Source: CAYWTS01 sp964461265 (GTDB lineage Bacteria; Bacteroidota; Ignavibacteria; Tepidaquicellales; OLB5). From it: a DNA stretch of 64,000 nucleotides. The translations under genes were made by a program, and so were the position numbers. The stretch is taken from assembly GCA_964461265.1 (NCBI GenBank), contig CAYWTS010000009.1, positions 1 to 64,000 of the forward strand, in the 5' to 3' direction. The notes beneath the pieces were generated by a model, which was given only the letters and a program-made list of their open reading frames with translations, had not been told where the DNA came from and ran no database searches. This document shows, piece by piece, positions 51,082-61,175 of the stretch. Numbering within the stretch: the first letter of the stretch is position 1; each line of letters opens with the position of its first letter.

Positions 51082-52033
51082 AATACTTATAATCGGGGCA
51101 TCGGGTCAAATAGGATCCGAGCTTACCACCGCACTCAGGGAAGTATACGGTAATAATAATGTGTATGCAACCGATATAAGACAAGCTCCAAAAGACATTA
51201 TTGAAAGCGGCCCATTCGAAATTCTGAACGTGATGGACGATAAGCAACTTGCCAATTTTATTGTTAGCCATAAGATTACACAGATATACCATCTTGCTGC
51301 AGTTCTTTCAGGTAATGCTGAAAAGCTTCCAATGCAGGCATGGGACTTGAACATGGGTGCATTAATGAACGTTTTGAATTTATCGAAGGAAGATTATGTA
51401 AAAAAGATATTTTGGCCAAGCTCAATTGCTGTATTTGGAACTTCCACACCAAAAGAAAATACTCCACAACTGACTATTATGGAACCAAGCACCGTTTATG
51501 GTATCAGCAAACTAGCCGGGGAGAGATGGTGCGAATATTATTTTAACAGATACGGTTTAGATGTACGGAGTTTAAGATATCCCGGGCTTATTAGTTATAA
51601 AACCCCTGCAGGAGGAGGGACTACCGATTATGCTGTGGAAATATTCTACGAAGCTATTAAAAGCAATCGTTATGAATGTTTTTTGAAAGAGAATACAACA
51701 TTACCTATGATGTTTATGGAAGATGCTATTAGGGCTACGATTGACCTTATGGAGGCAGAAAGTTCAAAAATTAGTATTAGATCAAGTTATAATATTGCAG
51801 CAATCAGCTTTAACCCCAAAGAGCTAAGTGACGAAATAAAAAGACTTATACCGGAATTCCTCATATCCTATAAACCTGATTTCAGGCAGGCAATTGCAGA
51901 TAGTTGGCCTAAAAGTATAGATGACAGTGTTGCCCGTAATGATTGGGGTTGGAAGCATAAATACGATTTAAAGGCTATGACAGAAATAATGTTAAGGGAA
52001 GTAAAGAAGAAACTCACCCTGAACGTTAATTAA
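51074..52033 (+). CDS. L-threonine 3-dehydrogenase, SDR (epimerase-like) type
   Basis: 319 aa extended SDR protein. The Rossmann motif GASGQIGSEL is at residues 8-17, HLAAVLSGNAEK near 74, the catalytic Tyr/Lys in YGISKLAGERWCEYY near 139-143, and GLDVRSLRYPGLISYKTPAGGGTTDYA near 165 (the hallmark of this threonine dehydrogenase group). It makes 2-amino-3-ketobutyrate, which yields glycine and acetyl-CoA. The partner 2-amino-3-ketobutyrate CoA ligase is not in the window. Confidence 0.87.
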   Translation: MDKILIIGASGQIGSELTTALREVYGNNNVYATDIRQAPKDIIESGPFEILNVMDDKQLANFIVSHKITQIYHLAAVLSGNAEKLPMQAWDLNMGALMNVLNLSKEDYVKKIFWPSSIAVFGTSTPKENTPQLTIMEPSTVYGISKLAGERWCEYYFNRYGLDVRSLRYPGLISYKTPAGGGTTDYAVEIFYEAIKSNRYECFLKENTTLPMMFMEDAIRATIDLMEAESSKISIRSSYNIAAISFNPKELSDEIKRLIPEFLISYKPDFRQAIADSWPKSIDDSVARNDWGWKHKYDLKAMTEIMLREVKKKLTLNVN

Positions 52034-52221
52034 GGGTAAAATGTATTTTTTGTGAATTTCCAAGTTCAAAATTCAAAATTTCAGCTAAGTTCTAACTCAA
52101 ATTTTAGAAATATAAACTTTAAAAAATAGAAATCAGAATTTCTAAATTAGTGTTAACTATGAACTTTGGGTTTTGGAATTTGAACTGAAAAAGTTATATG
52201 GTTAGTCCTCATTATCCTATC

Positions 52222-52244
52222 GTCCCCAACTCCTGTTTGGGAAC
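52222..52244. repeat. Palindrome GTCCCCAAC...GTTTGGGAAC
   Basis: Relative of the palindrome at 1130-1152 with a TCCT loop and one mismatch. It lies in the 289 bp spacer between convergent genes, with AATTTCAAAATTC-type low-complexity fragments at 52050-52190. Confidence 0.5.
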
Positions 52245-52322
52245 ATAAAATATTATCTTCTTTCCTCTATATGGAGTCTTTTTTGACAACTCCAGTTTTA
52301 AAACAATAAGGATGTAATTAGT

Positions 52323-53117
52323 TCATATCAGAGTATTTATAAACTCTTCTATAACTTTATTAAATCTTTCTGGATTTTCAATATTTGGGAAATGACCGGA
52401 ATCGGGTATAAGTTCTAGTTTGGAGTATTTAATATTTTTATGGAGTGAATGTGCTGTTTCGGGAGGTGTCAGCTTATCTTCTACACCTACAATAATCAAA
52501 GCAGGTATTTTGATGTTAGATAAAGATTCTGTTGTATCGGTTCTTGAAGCAAGAGTGAGGAGTGCTCCGGTTATGGAAAGCTCATTCTGTTTATTCATTA
52601 TCTCCATTAATAAATTAACTGCTTCTTTGTTGTTTGTATATGTTGCATCGATTAAGGCATTTTTTAGGAAAGTTTCGAAGAATATCTTTTTCTTACCCGA
52701 TTTAATTTGTTTTATTTGATTGAACCTGTTAATTTTCTGTACGTTTGTGTCAGCTTCAGATTTTGTACTTGAAAGTATTACCGCTTTAAAGATGTGCTGA
52801 TACAATTCAAGAGCTCTTAATAAAATATAACCTCCCATAGATAGTCCGCAAACCACAGGCTGAACTATATTGAGACGTTTTATAATTTCATTCAGGTCAT
52901 CTGCGTGTGTATCGATTGTGCACTGATTATCGCCTGAACTGCTGTTGCCAAACCCTCTTAAATCGTATGTAATAATCCTGAAAACCTTTTTAAAATACTC
53001 AACTTGATGCTTCCACATACGACTGCATAGCGGGAAGGCGTGAATAAAAATCAGAGACTGTTTGTTTGTTTCACCTTGTTCTGTTACTTCAAGGTTGTTG
53101 ATAGAGTGTTTCGTCAT
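52323..53117 (-). CDS. Alpha/beta hydrolase
   Basis: 264 aa. The oxyanion loop is IHAFPLCSRMW near residue 24; the nucleophile elbow is VVCGLSMGGYIL with Ser near 93; Asp in VGVEDKLTPPETA near 213 and His in PDSGHFPNIE near 241 complete the triad. It resembles 3-oxoadipate enol-lactonase-like hydrolases but substrate is not fixed by sequence. It starts inside the end of the upstream phosphotransferase gene (29 nt overlap), so they are cotranscribed. Confidence 0.8.
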   Translation of the reverse strand: MTKHSINNLEVTEQGETNKQSLIFIHAFPLCSRMWKHQVEYFKKVFRIITYDLRGFGNSSSGDNQCTIDTHADDLNEIIKRLNIVQPVVCGLSMGGYILLRALELYQHIFKAVILSSTKSEADTNVQKINRFNQIKQIKSGKKKIFFETFLKNALIDATYTNNKEAVNLLMEIMNKQNELSITGALLTLASRTDTTESLSNIKIPALIIVGVEDKLTPPETAHSLHKNIKYSKLELIPDSGHFPNIENPERFNKVIEEFINTLI

Positions 53118-54123
53118 ATTTTATTATCCGTGTGAGTTCTCTTAAATAAACCAGATGTTTTGAGTCTATCCGTTCATTAAGTATGAAGTTTAAATTTTTT
53201 AAAGCGTAAGGAATGCTTTCAAGAAATTTAGGTTTCTTTTTTACTATTCCGAGAAAACTATAAGCTCCTAAAGCCTGAAGTATTCTGACTATTGCAAAAT
53301 ACCAGAATTTTGCTTTGAACTCTTCGATATCAACATTGGTGTATTTATTAACTGCAGATACATATTCATCAAGCAGCTCTTCCCTTAAGTTTTGCGGAAT
53401 GTCCGCTTTTGCATCATAAAGAAGTGAGGCTATATCGTAATGTAAGGCACCTTTACGGCCTGACTGGTAATCGATAAAGTATAACTCATCGTTTTTTATC
53501 ATAATATTTCTTGACTGGAAATCCCTGTAAAGGAAATATTCACATGGTTCCGAAAGGATTATACTTTTTAAATCATACAAATCATATTCAAATTTACTTT
53601 TATCGAATTCAGTAAAAAATTTATTTAAAAACATATCGTGAAAATACTTGAGATCATACTCTATATTATGTTTCCCGAACTCACCGAATTGGTAACACAG
53701 GCTAAAGTCTGCATTACGGCCCGCCTGGATTTGAAACCTTGGTAATTCGTTTACTGCCTGATAGTAACGGTTAATAATAATATTATCTTTCCAGGGTTCA
53801 CGGTTTTTTTCTAGATGGCGGAAAAGTGTATCATCACCCAGGTCTTCTATTAGATAACATTCTTTATCATCAGATACACCAAATAGCGCAGGTACATTAA
53901 GATTATGTTCTAAAAAGTGTTTTGTGAAGCCCAGGAATGCAAGATTTTCGTTAATGTGTTTGTTAATTATACCAATAGCAGAGTCCAGATTGTGGGTCTT
54001 CAATCTGAGTATTATCCGGTCGGAACCGTGTGAGGAAAGTAGATCGCAGCTGTAAATTTTTTTACCAAATTTATTATAAAACAACTGCTCAAGATCAGGA
54101 TCCCAAATGCTTCCTACAATCAA
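53089..54123 (-). CDS. Aminoglycoside-phosphotransferase-fold kinase (AmgK-like)
   Basis: 344 aa. The catalytic loop is YRDFQSRNIMIKN near residue 216, with Tyr where classical APH enzymes have His, and the metal-binding Asp follows in YFIDYQSGRKG. YLIEDLGDDTLF near residue 92 is the hinge. This is the layout of AmgK-type sugar kinases that salvage N-acetylmuramic acid, but a MurU partner is not adjacent. TTG start with AAGGAG seven bases upstream. Confidence 0.78.
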   Translation of the reverse strand: MIVGSIWDPDLEQLFYNKFGKKIYSCDLLSSHGSDRIILRLKTHNLDSAIGIINKHINENLAFLGFTKHFLEHNLNVPALFGVSDDKECYLIEDLGDDTLFRHLEKNREPWKDNIIINRYYQAVNELPRFQIQAGRNADFSLCYQFGEFGKHNIEYDLKYFHDMFLNKFFTEFDKSKFEYDLYDLKSIILSEPCEYFLYRDFQSRNIMIKNDELYFIDYQSGRKGALHYDIASLLYDAKADIPQNLREELLDEYVSAVNKYTNVDIEEFKAKFWYFAIVRILQALGAYSFLGIVKKKPKFLESIPYALKNLNFILNERIDSKHLVYLRELTRIIKYDETLYQQP

Positions 54124-54314
54124 TATAAAACTCCTTCTTCAATTATCATTTTTCCCGCCTAACGGGTTCTTCTTCCTAAATTTCTGGACTTCACAATAGT
54201 GAATAGACTAAGGTCAGTGTTAAATGGTTAATGGTCGATAGTCAATGTTCATCGGACCAAAATGAATATTAGGGTTTAATATTAGTTTTATATCTGTAAT
54301 TTTATCTGTAATTA

Positions 54315-56165
54315 TTAATATTTCCCCTTTGCAATCTTTTTTAGTATCCAACCATCTTTATCGATACGTATTTCTTTCGGATTAATATCGGTAGTTAAAA
54401 CAAAAGATTGTTCTCTTTGGTCATTGAATACCGTAAATTCTTTATCTCCGTCAGCAGAAATAATGGTGACTTTTACCGGCATCTTGTAGACATCGCGGTC
54501 GGTTTGCACTTGTTTAAGCTGCAATCTGATCGTGTATGCACCGCTGGTGGGCTGTTCCATAAAATCCTCGAATTTCCATGAATATTCATATTTTGGTCTG
54601 CCGGTTCCGGTATAAACCCATTGATCAAAAAACCATTGCAAATCATGCCCGTAAATTTCTTCAAATACAGCCTGGAGCTGCTTTGTATCTGCATTCTGAT
54701 ATTTGTACCTGTTATAATATTCCCTAACTGCTTTAAAGAATACTTCATCTCCCAAAACACCTCTTAACATATGGAGCACCCAAGCTCCTTTCTGATATAC
54801 TGTGGAATAAACTGCATAATTATCAATAAATCCTTCAGGTGCATATACAGTTCCGCTGAAATATCCAAAATCGATATTCTTCATATAACTAAGATAGGCT
54901 TCTTTTCCTCCCTTGTATTCTTCCCAAATAGCTTCGGAGTAGGTTGCAAATCCTTCATTAAGCCATATATCTTTCCAGGACGCGAGAGTTACTGCATCTC
55001 CGAACCATTGATGAGCAAGCTCATGTGCAACTACTGATTCATACCTGCCGTCTCCGGATAAGAGATGATATCCCATAGAAGTAAGTGTTTGATGTTCCAT
55101 GGCACCGCTGACCCATCCGAACTGTACCATTCCGTATTTTTCATCTATGAACGGATACTCACCGTATGTTTCAGCAAATAATTTTATCATCTCCGGTGTT
55201 CGTTTCCAATCAGTAAGTGATTTCAATGAATCTTTTGGGAAAACATAATAAACAATAGGCATTTCTTTTGAACCTTCAAGCGAAACATATTTATCCTGCC
55301 AGAATGAGAATTTTGAAACTACAATACTTACAAGGTATGTTGCAATAGGATAGCTGTTCATCCAAGTGTATGTTAATGTGCCATCGTTATGGTTTACAGA
55401 ATCGGTCATTAATCCGTTGGAAACCCCTTTAAATCCCTCTGGCACAGTAAGCCGTACGGTGGAGAGCGATTTGTCATCAGGCAGGTCTTTGCAGGGCCAC
55501 CATACCGGTGCGTAATTAGGTTCACTGAGATTGTAAATACACATGTTCCCGTATATTTCTTTGAATGAGAACGAATCGAATCCCGCTTTCACAGGAGTCC
55601 CCGAGTAAAGTATTTTTACAATGAATTCCTGGTTACGGTTAATAATATACGGGCTTTTTATTATTATATAGTTATTATTTCGCTCGAAAGAAACGTCATC
55701 CATTTCAGAAATTTCATTAAGAGAGCTGATTTTTTCATTAGTTCTTTTTTTGATAGAAACCTGCGAAATATTCATATTGTCATAAAAATTAAGGAATATA
55801 TAGTTCATTGTATCGGAAAGCGAATTTGCAAGCAAAACCAGCTTGCCGTTCAATGATTTTTTAGTAAAATCAAACGAAAGACTGAGATCATAATGATATA
55901 CATCAAAACAGTTCTGACAGGCAATTATTGCCGGGTCTTCTTCCCTTAATTCCTTGTTATCGGTGTACTCTCCTTTTGTTAGTTTCTCTGCAAGCTGTAT
56001 TGCATTTATTTTTATTAAGGCAGGGTATTCTTCAATATTATTAATAGTTCCTGACCAGAGTACCTTGACTCCTAAAAGCAGTGTCAATGAATATAACAGC
56101 GAAAATAAAATTGCTAAGATTAGTATAAAAGATTTTTTAAGATAAGTTTTATTATTGTGTAACAT
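54315..56165 (-). CDS. M1 family metallo-aminopeptidase
   Basis: 616 aa, zinc gluzincin. The exopeptidase motif reads GAMEHQ near residue 355 in place of GAMEN. The zinc site is HELAHQWFGD near 380 with the third ligand in NEGFATYSE 18 residues later, and the catalytic Tyr is in the VYQKGAWVLHML region near 460. A single N-terminal membrane span (ILILAILFSLLYSLTLLLG, residues 14-32) and CxxC at residues 83-86 (ACQNC) suggest an envelope-anchored peptidase. Confidence 0.88.
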   Translation of the reverse strand: MLHNNKTYLKKSFILILAILFSLLYSLTLLLGVKVLWSGTINNIEEYPALIKINAIQLAEKLTKGEYTDNKELREEDPAIIACQNCFDVYHYDLSLSFDFTKKSLNGKLVLLANSLSDTMNYIFLNFYDNMNISQVSIKKRTNEKISSLNEISEMDDVSFERNNNYIIIKSPYIINRNQEFIVKILYSGTPVKAGFDSFSFKEIYGNMCIYNLSEPNYAPVWWPCKDLPDDKSLSTVRLTVPEGFKGVSNGLMTDSVNHNDGTLTYTWMNSYPIATYLVSIVVSKFSFWQDKYVSLEGSKEMPIVYYVFPKDSLKSLTDWKRTPEMIKLFAETYGEYPFIDEKYGMVQFGWVSGAMEHQTLTSMGYHLLSGDGRYESVVAHELAHQWFGDAVTLASWKDIWLNEGFATYSEAIWEEYKGGKEAYLSYMKNIDFGYFSGTVYAPEGFIDNYAVYSTVYQKGAWVLHMLRGVLGDEVFFKAVREYYNRYKYQNADTKQLQAVFEEIYGHDLQWFFDQWVYTGTGRPKYEYSWKFEDFMEQPTSGAYTIRLQLKQVQTDRDVYKMPVKVTIISADGDKEFTVFNDQREQSFVLTTDINPKEIRIDKDGWILKKIAKGKY

Positions 56166-56330
56166 ATTAAGATTATAACCTAAAATTAGGCTTTTTACTA
56201 TGATAATGTAAATTAAGGACTATTTAAAGTCAGAGTTAGAAGACAAATATATAATTAATTTTTTGAAATGATTAATAAGGATTTATGAAACTAATTTAGA
56301 AATGAAATTTTAGTTGATAATTTAAGGTAA

Positions 56331-57215
56331 TTAAAGTGTTTTTATTAACTCGTTTTTATATGCAGGATTTAATTCAATTGCCTTTAACCAGTCTTCTTTT
56401 GCAAGTGTATTAAAACCTTTTTGATGATATAACTTGCCTCTGTAATAATAAGTCATAGCAAAGTTTGGGTCAATTGAAAGTGACTTGTTGAAAAATTCTA
56501 ATGCTTCATCAGTTTCTCCGAGTTCGAAATGAATTAATCCTATGTTAAAAATTGCTTCCGTGTAGTTCGGATTAACAGCAACAGCTTTTTCAAGTTCTTT
56601 TTTAGCTTGTTGTTTTTCTCCAAGCGAATAGTAAAGATATGCTTTGTTATTATAAGTGATTTCGTAAGCAGGATTTATTTTTTCAGCGATTAAGAGTTTA
56701 TTTTTTGCTTCATCGTATTGTTTTAGCTGTATTAATATTTTCGCCAGATTGTTATATCCCAGGTAATGTTCAGGATTCAGCTCAATTGATTTTTCCTGGT
56801 CTTTAATAGCTTGGGAAATATTACCTAATTTTTCGTGAACTATACCGCGGTTACTATAAAACTCTGCAATATCATGTTCAAAAGTGATACACATATTAAA
56901 ATATCTTAAGGCTTCGGAGTGTTTATTCAGTTTAAGGCATGCCAATCCTGCATTATTCATAGCAAAAGTGTGACGCGGTTTAAGTTCAATTACTTTCTTA
57001 AAGTCCTCGTATGCTTCAGTATACCGTTTTAATGATAGAAATGACCTCCCACGGTTATAATAAGCTTCAGCATCGTTTTTTATAGTATTAATGTACTCAG
57101 TGAACATATCAACAGCTAGCTTCAGTTGGTTATCTATAAACGCTGTATAAGCATTTATGTATAATTCCTCTGGAGTATATTTTTTATCACTATTTTCCTC
57201 AGAGCGGGAATTCAC
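56331..57215 (-). CDS. Tetratricopeptide-repeat protein
   Basis: 294 aa made of about seven TPR units of 34 residues, for example AYYNRGRSFLSLKRYTEAYEDF, then ALRYFNMCITFEHDIAEFYSN, and AMTYYYRGKLYHQKGFNTLAKED. No signal peptide and no enzymatic domain. TPR arrays mediate protein contacts; partners unknown. It stands alone between the aminopeptidase and aldehyde dehydrogenase genes. Confidence 0.8.
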   Translation of the reverse strand: MNSRSEENSDKKYTPEELYINAYTAFIDNQLKLAVDMFTEYINTIKNDAEAYYNRGRSFLSLKRYTEAYEDFKKVIELKPRHTFAMNNAGLACLKLNKHSEALRYFNMCITFEHDIAEFYSNRGIVHEKLGNISQAIKDQEKSIELNPEHYLGYNNLAKILIQLKQYDEAKNKLLIAEKINPAYEITYNNKAYLYYSLGEKQQAKKELEKAVAVNPNYTEAIFNIGLIHFELGETDEALEFFNKSLSIDPNFAMTYYYRGKLYHQKGFNTLAKEDWLKAIELNPAYKNELIKTL

Positions 57216-57315
57216 TATTTTAAAAAAATTATTAATTATAACTATAAAAAATATAAAATCATGATTTTATAAATAAAATGTTATATACCTATTAACATTT
57301 ATATTAGTTAACCAA

Positions 57316-58830
57316 CTAGTAATTATCTATCTGTGCTCTCTGTAGTTTTCCCGAATAATCAATATATACCGATTTCCATTCGGTGTAAAAATCATAAACT
57401 GTCCAGCCGCCTTCACGATGTCCGTTACCAGTCTCTTTTACTCCTCCAAAAGGCATGTGTGCTTCTGCTCCTATAGTTGCGCCGTTAATGTATGTTATTC
57501 CTGCTTTAATATCTCTTACAGCTTTAAATGCTGAGTTAACATCATTCGTAAATATCGATGAGGATAAACCGTATGGTGTATCGTTCAAGATATCTATTGC
57601 TTCATCCAGTGACTCTGAAGAAAGCACTGAAAGCACAGGCCCGAAGATTTCTTCGCGTGCTATTCTCATATTTCTTTCCACTTCTACAAATATAGTAGGA
57701 CGGTAAAACCATCCTTTTGCAAGGTCTCCTTCATCTGCAATACTTCCGCCAAGAATACGTACTGCTTTATCTTCTTTTTCCCCAATTTGCACGTAGCGGT
57801 GAACTGTATTCCGCTGTTCTTCACTTACCAATGGGCCTACATCTGTGTCTTTATTATTTCCGTACCCCAGCTTAAGCTTAGCAACCCTTTGAATGAGCTT
57901 GTTAATAAAATCTTCATAAATATCCTTATGTAAGATTAACCTTGAAGTAGCCGTACATCTTTGACCGGTGGTTCCGAAAGCACCCCATAGGACAGCATCG
58001 ATAGCAAGTTCCATATTGGCATCTGGCATTACTATCTGTGCATTTTTGCCTCCAAGCTCAAGTGAAACACGTTTAAGCATTGCACCTGCTGCTTCATTAA
58101 TACGTTTACCGATTACAGATGAACCCGTGAATGAAATTAAGTCTATATCGGGGTGTGATATCATTCTTTCGCCAACAATCCTTCCTTTCCCGTGAATGAT
58201 GTTTACCACACCGGGTATGTAATTATTGCCAAGAACTTCGTGCATTGCCTGTTCAATTATTTCTATTAGCGTGTGTGCTGTTTTTGGTGTTAGCTCGGCA
58301 GGTTTAAAGACCACGGTATTTCCGCAAACAAGAGCAGGAAATATTTTCCACGTGGGTATAGCCATAGGGAAATTCCAGGGTGTGATAATACCTGCAACAC
58401 CTACAGGCATTCTGAAGCTAAGATTCATTTTGTTTGGTAATTCGCTTGGTGCGTTCATACCAAAAAGCCTTCTTCCTTCCGATGCAGCGTAATATGCGGT
58501 ATCTATGCCTTCCTGGCAGTCACCTCTGGTTTCTGCAAATACTTTTCCCATTTCGCGTGTCATTTCAAAAGCAATTTCGTCCTTTTTGGAGAGCATAATA
58601 TCACCGACACGTTTAAGCACATCACCTCTTTTTGGAGCGGGTATTAACCGCCATTTTTCGAATGCAGCTTTAGCTGATGAAACCGCTTCATCTACATCTG
58701 CTTCATCTGATGATGCAAAAAGTCCAATTACATCTTCATTCCAGTTTGCCGGATTGCGGTTTTCGGTATAATTACCTGAATGAGGTTCACGTAACTCACC
58801 ATTTATTAAGTTTTTGTATGTGTTAATCAT
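57316..58830 (-). CDS. Aldehyde dehydrogenase (NAD(P)+)
   Basis: 504 aa. TPWNFPMAIPTWKIFPAL near residue 150, FTGSSVIGKRINE near 230, catalytic Glu in SLELGGKNAQIV near 256 and catalytic Cys in GTTGQRCTATSR near 292, and EEIFGPVLSVL near 395. It resembles succinate-semialdehyde or alpha-aminoadipic semialdehyde dehydrogenases by motif spacing; substrate remains open. Monocistronic on the minus strand, divergent from the GWxTD gene. Confidence 0.88.
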   Translation of the reverse strand: MINTYKNLINGELREPHSGNYTENRNPANWNEDVIGLFASSDEADVDEAVSSAKAAFEKWRLIPAPKRGDVLKRVGDIMLSKKDEIAFEMTREMGKVFAETRGDCQEGIDTAYYAASEGRRLFGMNAPSELPNKMNLSFRMPVGVAGIITPWNFPMAIPTWKIFPALVCGNTVVFKPAELTPKTAHTLIEIIEQAMHEVLGNNYIPGVVNIIHGKGRIVGERMISHPDIDLISFTGSSVIGKRINEAAGAMLKRVSLELGGKNAQIVMPDANMELAIDAVLWGAFGTTGQRCTATSRLILHKDIYEDFINKLIQRVAKLKLGYGNNKDTDVGPLVSEEQRNTVHRYVQIGEKEDKAVRILGGSIADEGDLAKGWFYRPTIFVEVERNMRIAREEIFGPVLSVLSSESLDEAIDILNDTPYGLSSSIFTNDVNSAFKAVRDIKAGITYINGATIGAEAHMPFGGVKETGNGHREGGWTVYDFYTEWKSVYIDYSGKLQRAQIDNY

Positions 58831-59082
58831 TTTTATTTTTTAATTTATTTAATGAACTAAATTAAATAACATCATTATTTTAAACTATATAAAAAATCAG
58901 AATAACTAACTGAAAGATTTTTGTAATTAAATTCAGCACAAATAAACCCAAATATACTTTTTAAAGTTAATAACAAGTTATTTAAATTAAATATTTAAGC
59001 TCATTAATATCAGTAAACAAAAATTATGACATTGAAAAACAATAAGTGTATGTATTATGTTTAAATAAATGACATCTAAAAA

Positions 59083-60357
59083 ATGAAAAATAAAGTTTAT
59101 AAATTTCATGTTATTTTGTTGATATTCTTTGGCTGTGCTTTTTCATTTTCGCAGCCAAAAGACAGACAAAACGAATTTTTCGTTGATGCACTTTCGTTTT
59201 TTTCTGTTAGCAAACAACAAACACGCCTCGATGTTTACATTGAGATACCATTCACTAAAGTAGAATTCAAAAAATCGAAGGAGAAGGATAAAGATTTTTA
59301 CGCACAGGTCGATATAACCGTGGATTTAAAATCAAATGATGGTACTACTGTTTATAATAACGTAGATAAGGAATTAATAACTACGCAAAAAACTGATTTA
59401 GAATACCTTACAATCAATTCATTCATTAAAATAAAAAATATTTATTTGAATGCGGGTGAATATGAATTGAAAGTAACAATCTATGAACTAAGCACAAAAA
59501 AATATATGACTATCGAAAAGAAAGTCCTGGTTGAAGATTATTTAATAAAACGGGTAACTATTAGTGACGTTCTTATCATAAAACGAATCAGTGAATCGGG
59601 AGGTAAAAGGTACGTAACGCCATGCGTTACCAGGAATGTTAGTGACCTTGATACTTTCAACGTGCTATTTTATGTATACAGAGTTTCTGATACTCTCCCT
59701 TTATCAGTATCGGTTAAGCTGCTTGATAAAAACAAAGACATTTTGTATTCAGTAGAAAAATCCGCTGAAGATACTGATGAATTTGAAAACCAGTTCATAT
59801 TACCCGTTCCCGCATCAAAGCTGACATCGGGGGATTATGATCTCGCAATAAATGTTACCGGGGCAGATTATACTAATTCTAAGACTGCACTGGTAATATT
59901 GCAAAGTTCAGACATTCCTCAGGGGCTGGGGAGTATAGATGACCTTATTTCACAAACCGTGTACATTGCCACAGGTGATGAAATCGATTACATGCGCAAA
60001 GGAAAAGACGATATAGAGAAAACAAAGCGTTTTATCGATTTCTGGAAGAAGAAAGATCCAAGTCCAGATACAAGAAAAAATGAGGTTCTGATTGAATATT
60101 ACAAACGAATTAAGTATGCAATAGATAATTTTTCATCAGGATACTTAGCCGGATGGAAAACGGATATGGGTATGGTTTTTGTTTATTACGGGATGCCAAG
60201 CAGTATTGAACGTCATCCGTTTGAAAGCGATACGAAACCATACGAAATCTGGTATTACGACACATATAGCAGGTCATACGTTTTTGTTGATGAGACAGGC
60301 TTTGGTGATTACCGCCTTACAACACCTATTTGGGATACATTCCGTTACCGTTATTAA
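59083..60357 (+). CDS. GWxTD domain protein
   Basis: 424 aa with a signal peptide (GCAFSFSQ). Residues 30-280 are beta-rich. The GWxTD domain occupies about residues 290-424: SGYLAGWKTDMGMVFVYYG with the GWKTD core near 358, then PYEIWYYDTYSRSYVFVDETG. Such proteins are typical of Bacteroidota/Chlorobi and related phyla and lack a known function. A TATGTTTA box with TTG 21 bp upstream (59032-59063) may be the promoter. The stop lies four bases before marC. Confidence 0.85.
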   Translation: MKNKVYKFHVILLIFFGCAFSFSQPKDRQNEFFVDALSFFSVSKQQTRLDVYIEIPFTKVEFKKSKEKDKDFYAQVDITVDLKSNDGTTVYNNVDKELITTQKTDLEYLTINSFIKIKNIYLNAGEYELKVTIYELSTKKYMTIEKKVLVEDYLIKRVTISDVLIIKRISESGGKRYVTPCVTRNVSDLDTFNVLFYVYRVSDTLPLSVSVKLLDKNKDILYSVEKSAEDTDEFENQFILPVPASKLTSGDYDLAINVTGADYTNSKTALVILQSSDIPQGLGSIDDLISQTVYIATGDEIDYMRKGKDDIEKTKRFIDFWKKKDPSPDTRKNEVLIEYYKRIKYAIDNFSSGYLAGWKTDMGMVFVYYGMPSSIERHPFESDTKPYEIWYYDTYSRSYVFVDETGFGDYRLTTPIWDTFRYRY

Positions 60358-60361
60358 TAAG

Positions 60362-60949
60362 ATGATCGAAACATTCCTTTTAACATTTATCCCGATGTTT
60401 GTAGCAATTGACGCTATTGGTATAGTTCCGCTTTACCTTGGATTGACGGAAAGCTTTACAGATAAACATTTAAAGAAGAAACTTGTTATTAATGCCAGTA
60501 TTACAGCCTTTTTTATTTGCATAACATTTTTGTTTGTAGGAGATAACATCTTTAATTTCCTTGGAATCACAATCAACGATTTCAAGATTGCAGGTGGTAT
60601 TATATTGCTGATTATTTCTATAAATGACCTGCTTTTTTCTTCATCCCGTGTTCGTGATATTAAGCCTCAGGATGTTGGTGTGGTACCCATCGGTATACCC
60701 CTGATTGCCGGACCTGCCGTACTGACTACTATATTAATTGCTGTAAGAGAGTTCGGTTATATTTATACATTGATATCACTAATTATTAATCTATTGTTAA
60801 CATTTTTAGCGTTGTTATTTGCTGAACAGATTAAGAAGTTACTTGGAGAGTCTGGTTCAAAAGCTTTTGCTAAGGTTGCCTCTTTATTCCTTGCAGCTAT
60901 TGCTATAATGATGATAAGAATTGGAATCGAAAACTCTCTAAAATTATAG
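60362..60949 (+). CDS. MarC family (UPF0056) membrane protein
   Basis: 195 aa with six predicted membrane spans: MIETFLLTFIPMFVAIDAIG, FFICITFLFVGDNIF, IAGGIILLIISINDLLF, and others. The GIPLIAGPAVLTTILIA block near residue 117 is the family hallmark. Function unsettled; the family is no longer thought to confer multiple antibiotic resistance. I place the start at ATG 60362. A longer frame starting inside the GWxTD gene adds unrelated residues and is rejected. Confidence 0.85.
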   Translation: MIETFLLTFIPMFVAIDAIGIVPLYLGLTESFTDKHLKKKLVINASITAFFICITFLFVGDNIFNFLGITINDFKIAGGIILLIISINDLLFSSSRVRDIKPQDVGVVPIGIPLIAGPAVLTTILIAVREFGYIYTLISLIINLLLTFLALLFAEQIKKLLGESGSKAFAKVASLFLAAIAIMMIRIGIENSLKL

Positions 60950-60979
60950 GATTTCGTAGTATTGCATTTTCTTTTTAAT

Positions 60980-61120
60980 GTGTTAGTTACACCTGTCTCA
61001 TCACAGATACGCATTAACTAACACTGAGAAATTTAATAATATTCTGCTCCTGCTAAGCTGTAATCAGTTTATTTTACTTGGTTAAAGGTATTTTGCTCCT
61101 TACTAAGCTATAATTTATTG
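60980..61120. repeat. Inverted and direct repeats between marC and the TMTC-like gene
   Basis: GTGTTAGTTA (60980-60989) and TAACTAACAC (61015-61024) form a 10 bp inverted repeat with a 25 nt loop. After it, TATTCTGCTCCTGCTAAGCTGTAAT (61040-61064) and TATTTTGCTCCTTACTAAGCTATAAT (61089-61114) form an imperfect direct repeat. The region could hold regulator sites for the downstream gene. Confidence 0.4.
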
Positions 61121-61175
61121 TAAATAATAATTACAAATAAGATTAAATGTTAATTAAATTCACTTGCTTTATAAT

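Noticed and set aside
60179..60361. Longer MarC protein starting inside the GWxTD gene
   Set aside because: The added 61 residues are a shadow of the GWxTD coding frame; the family N terminus begins at the ATG at 60362.
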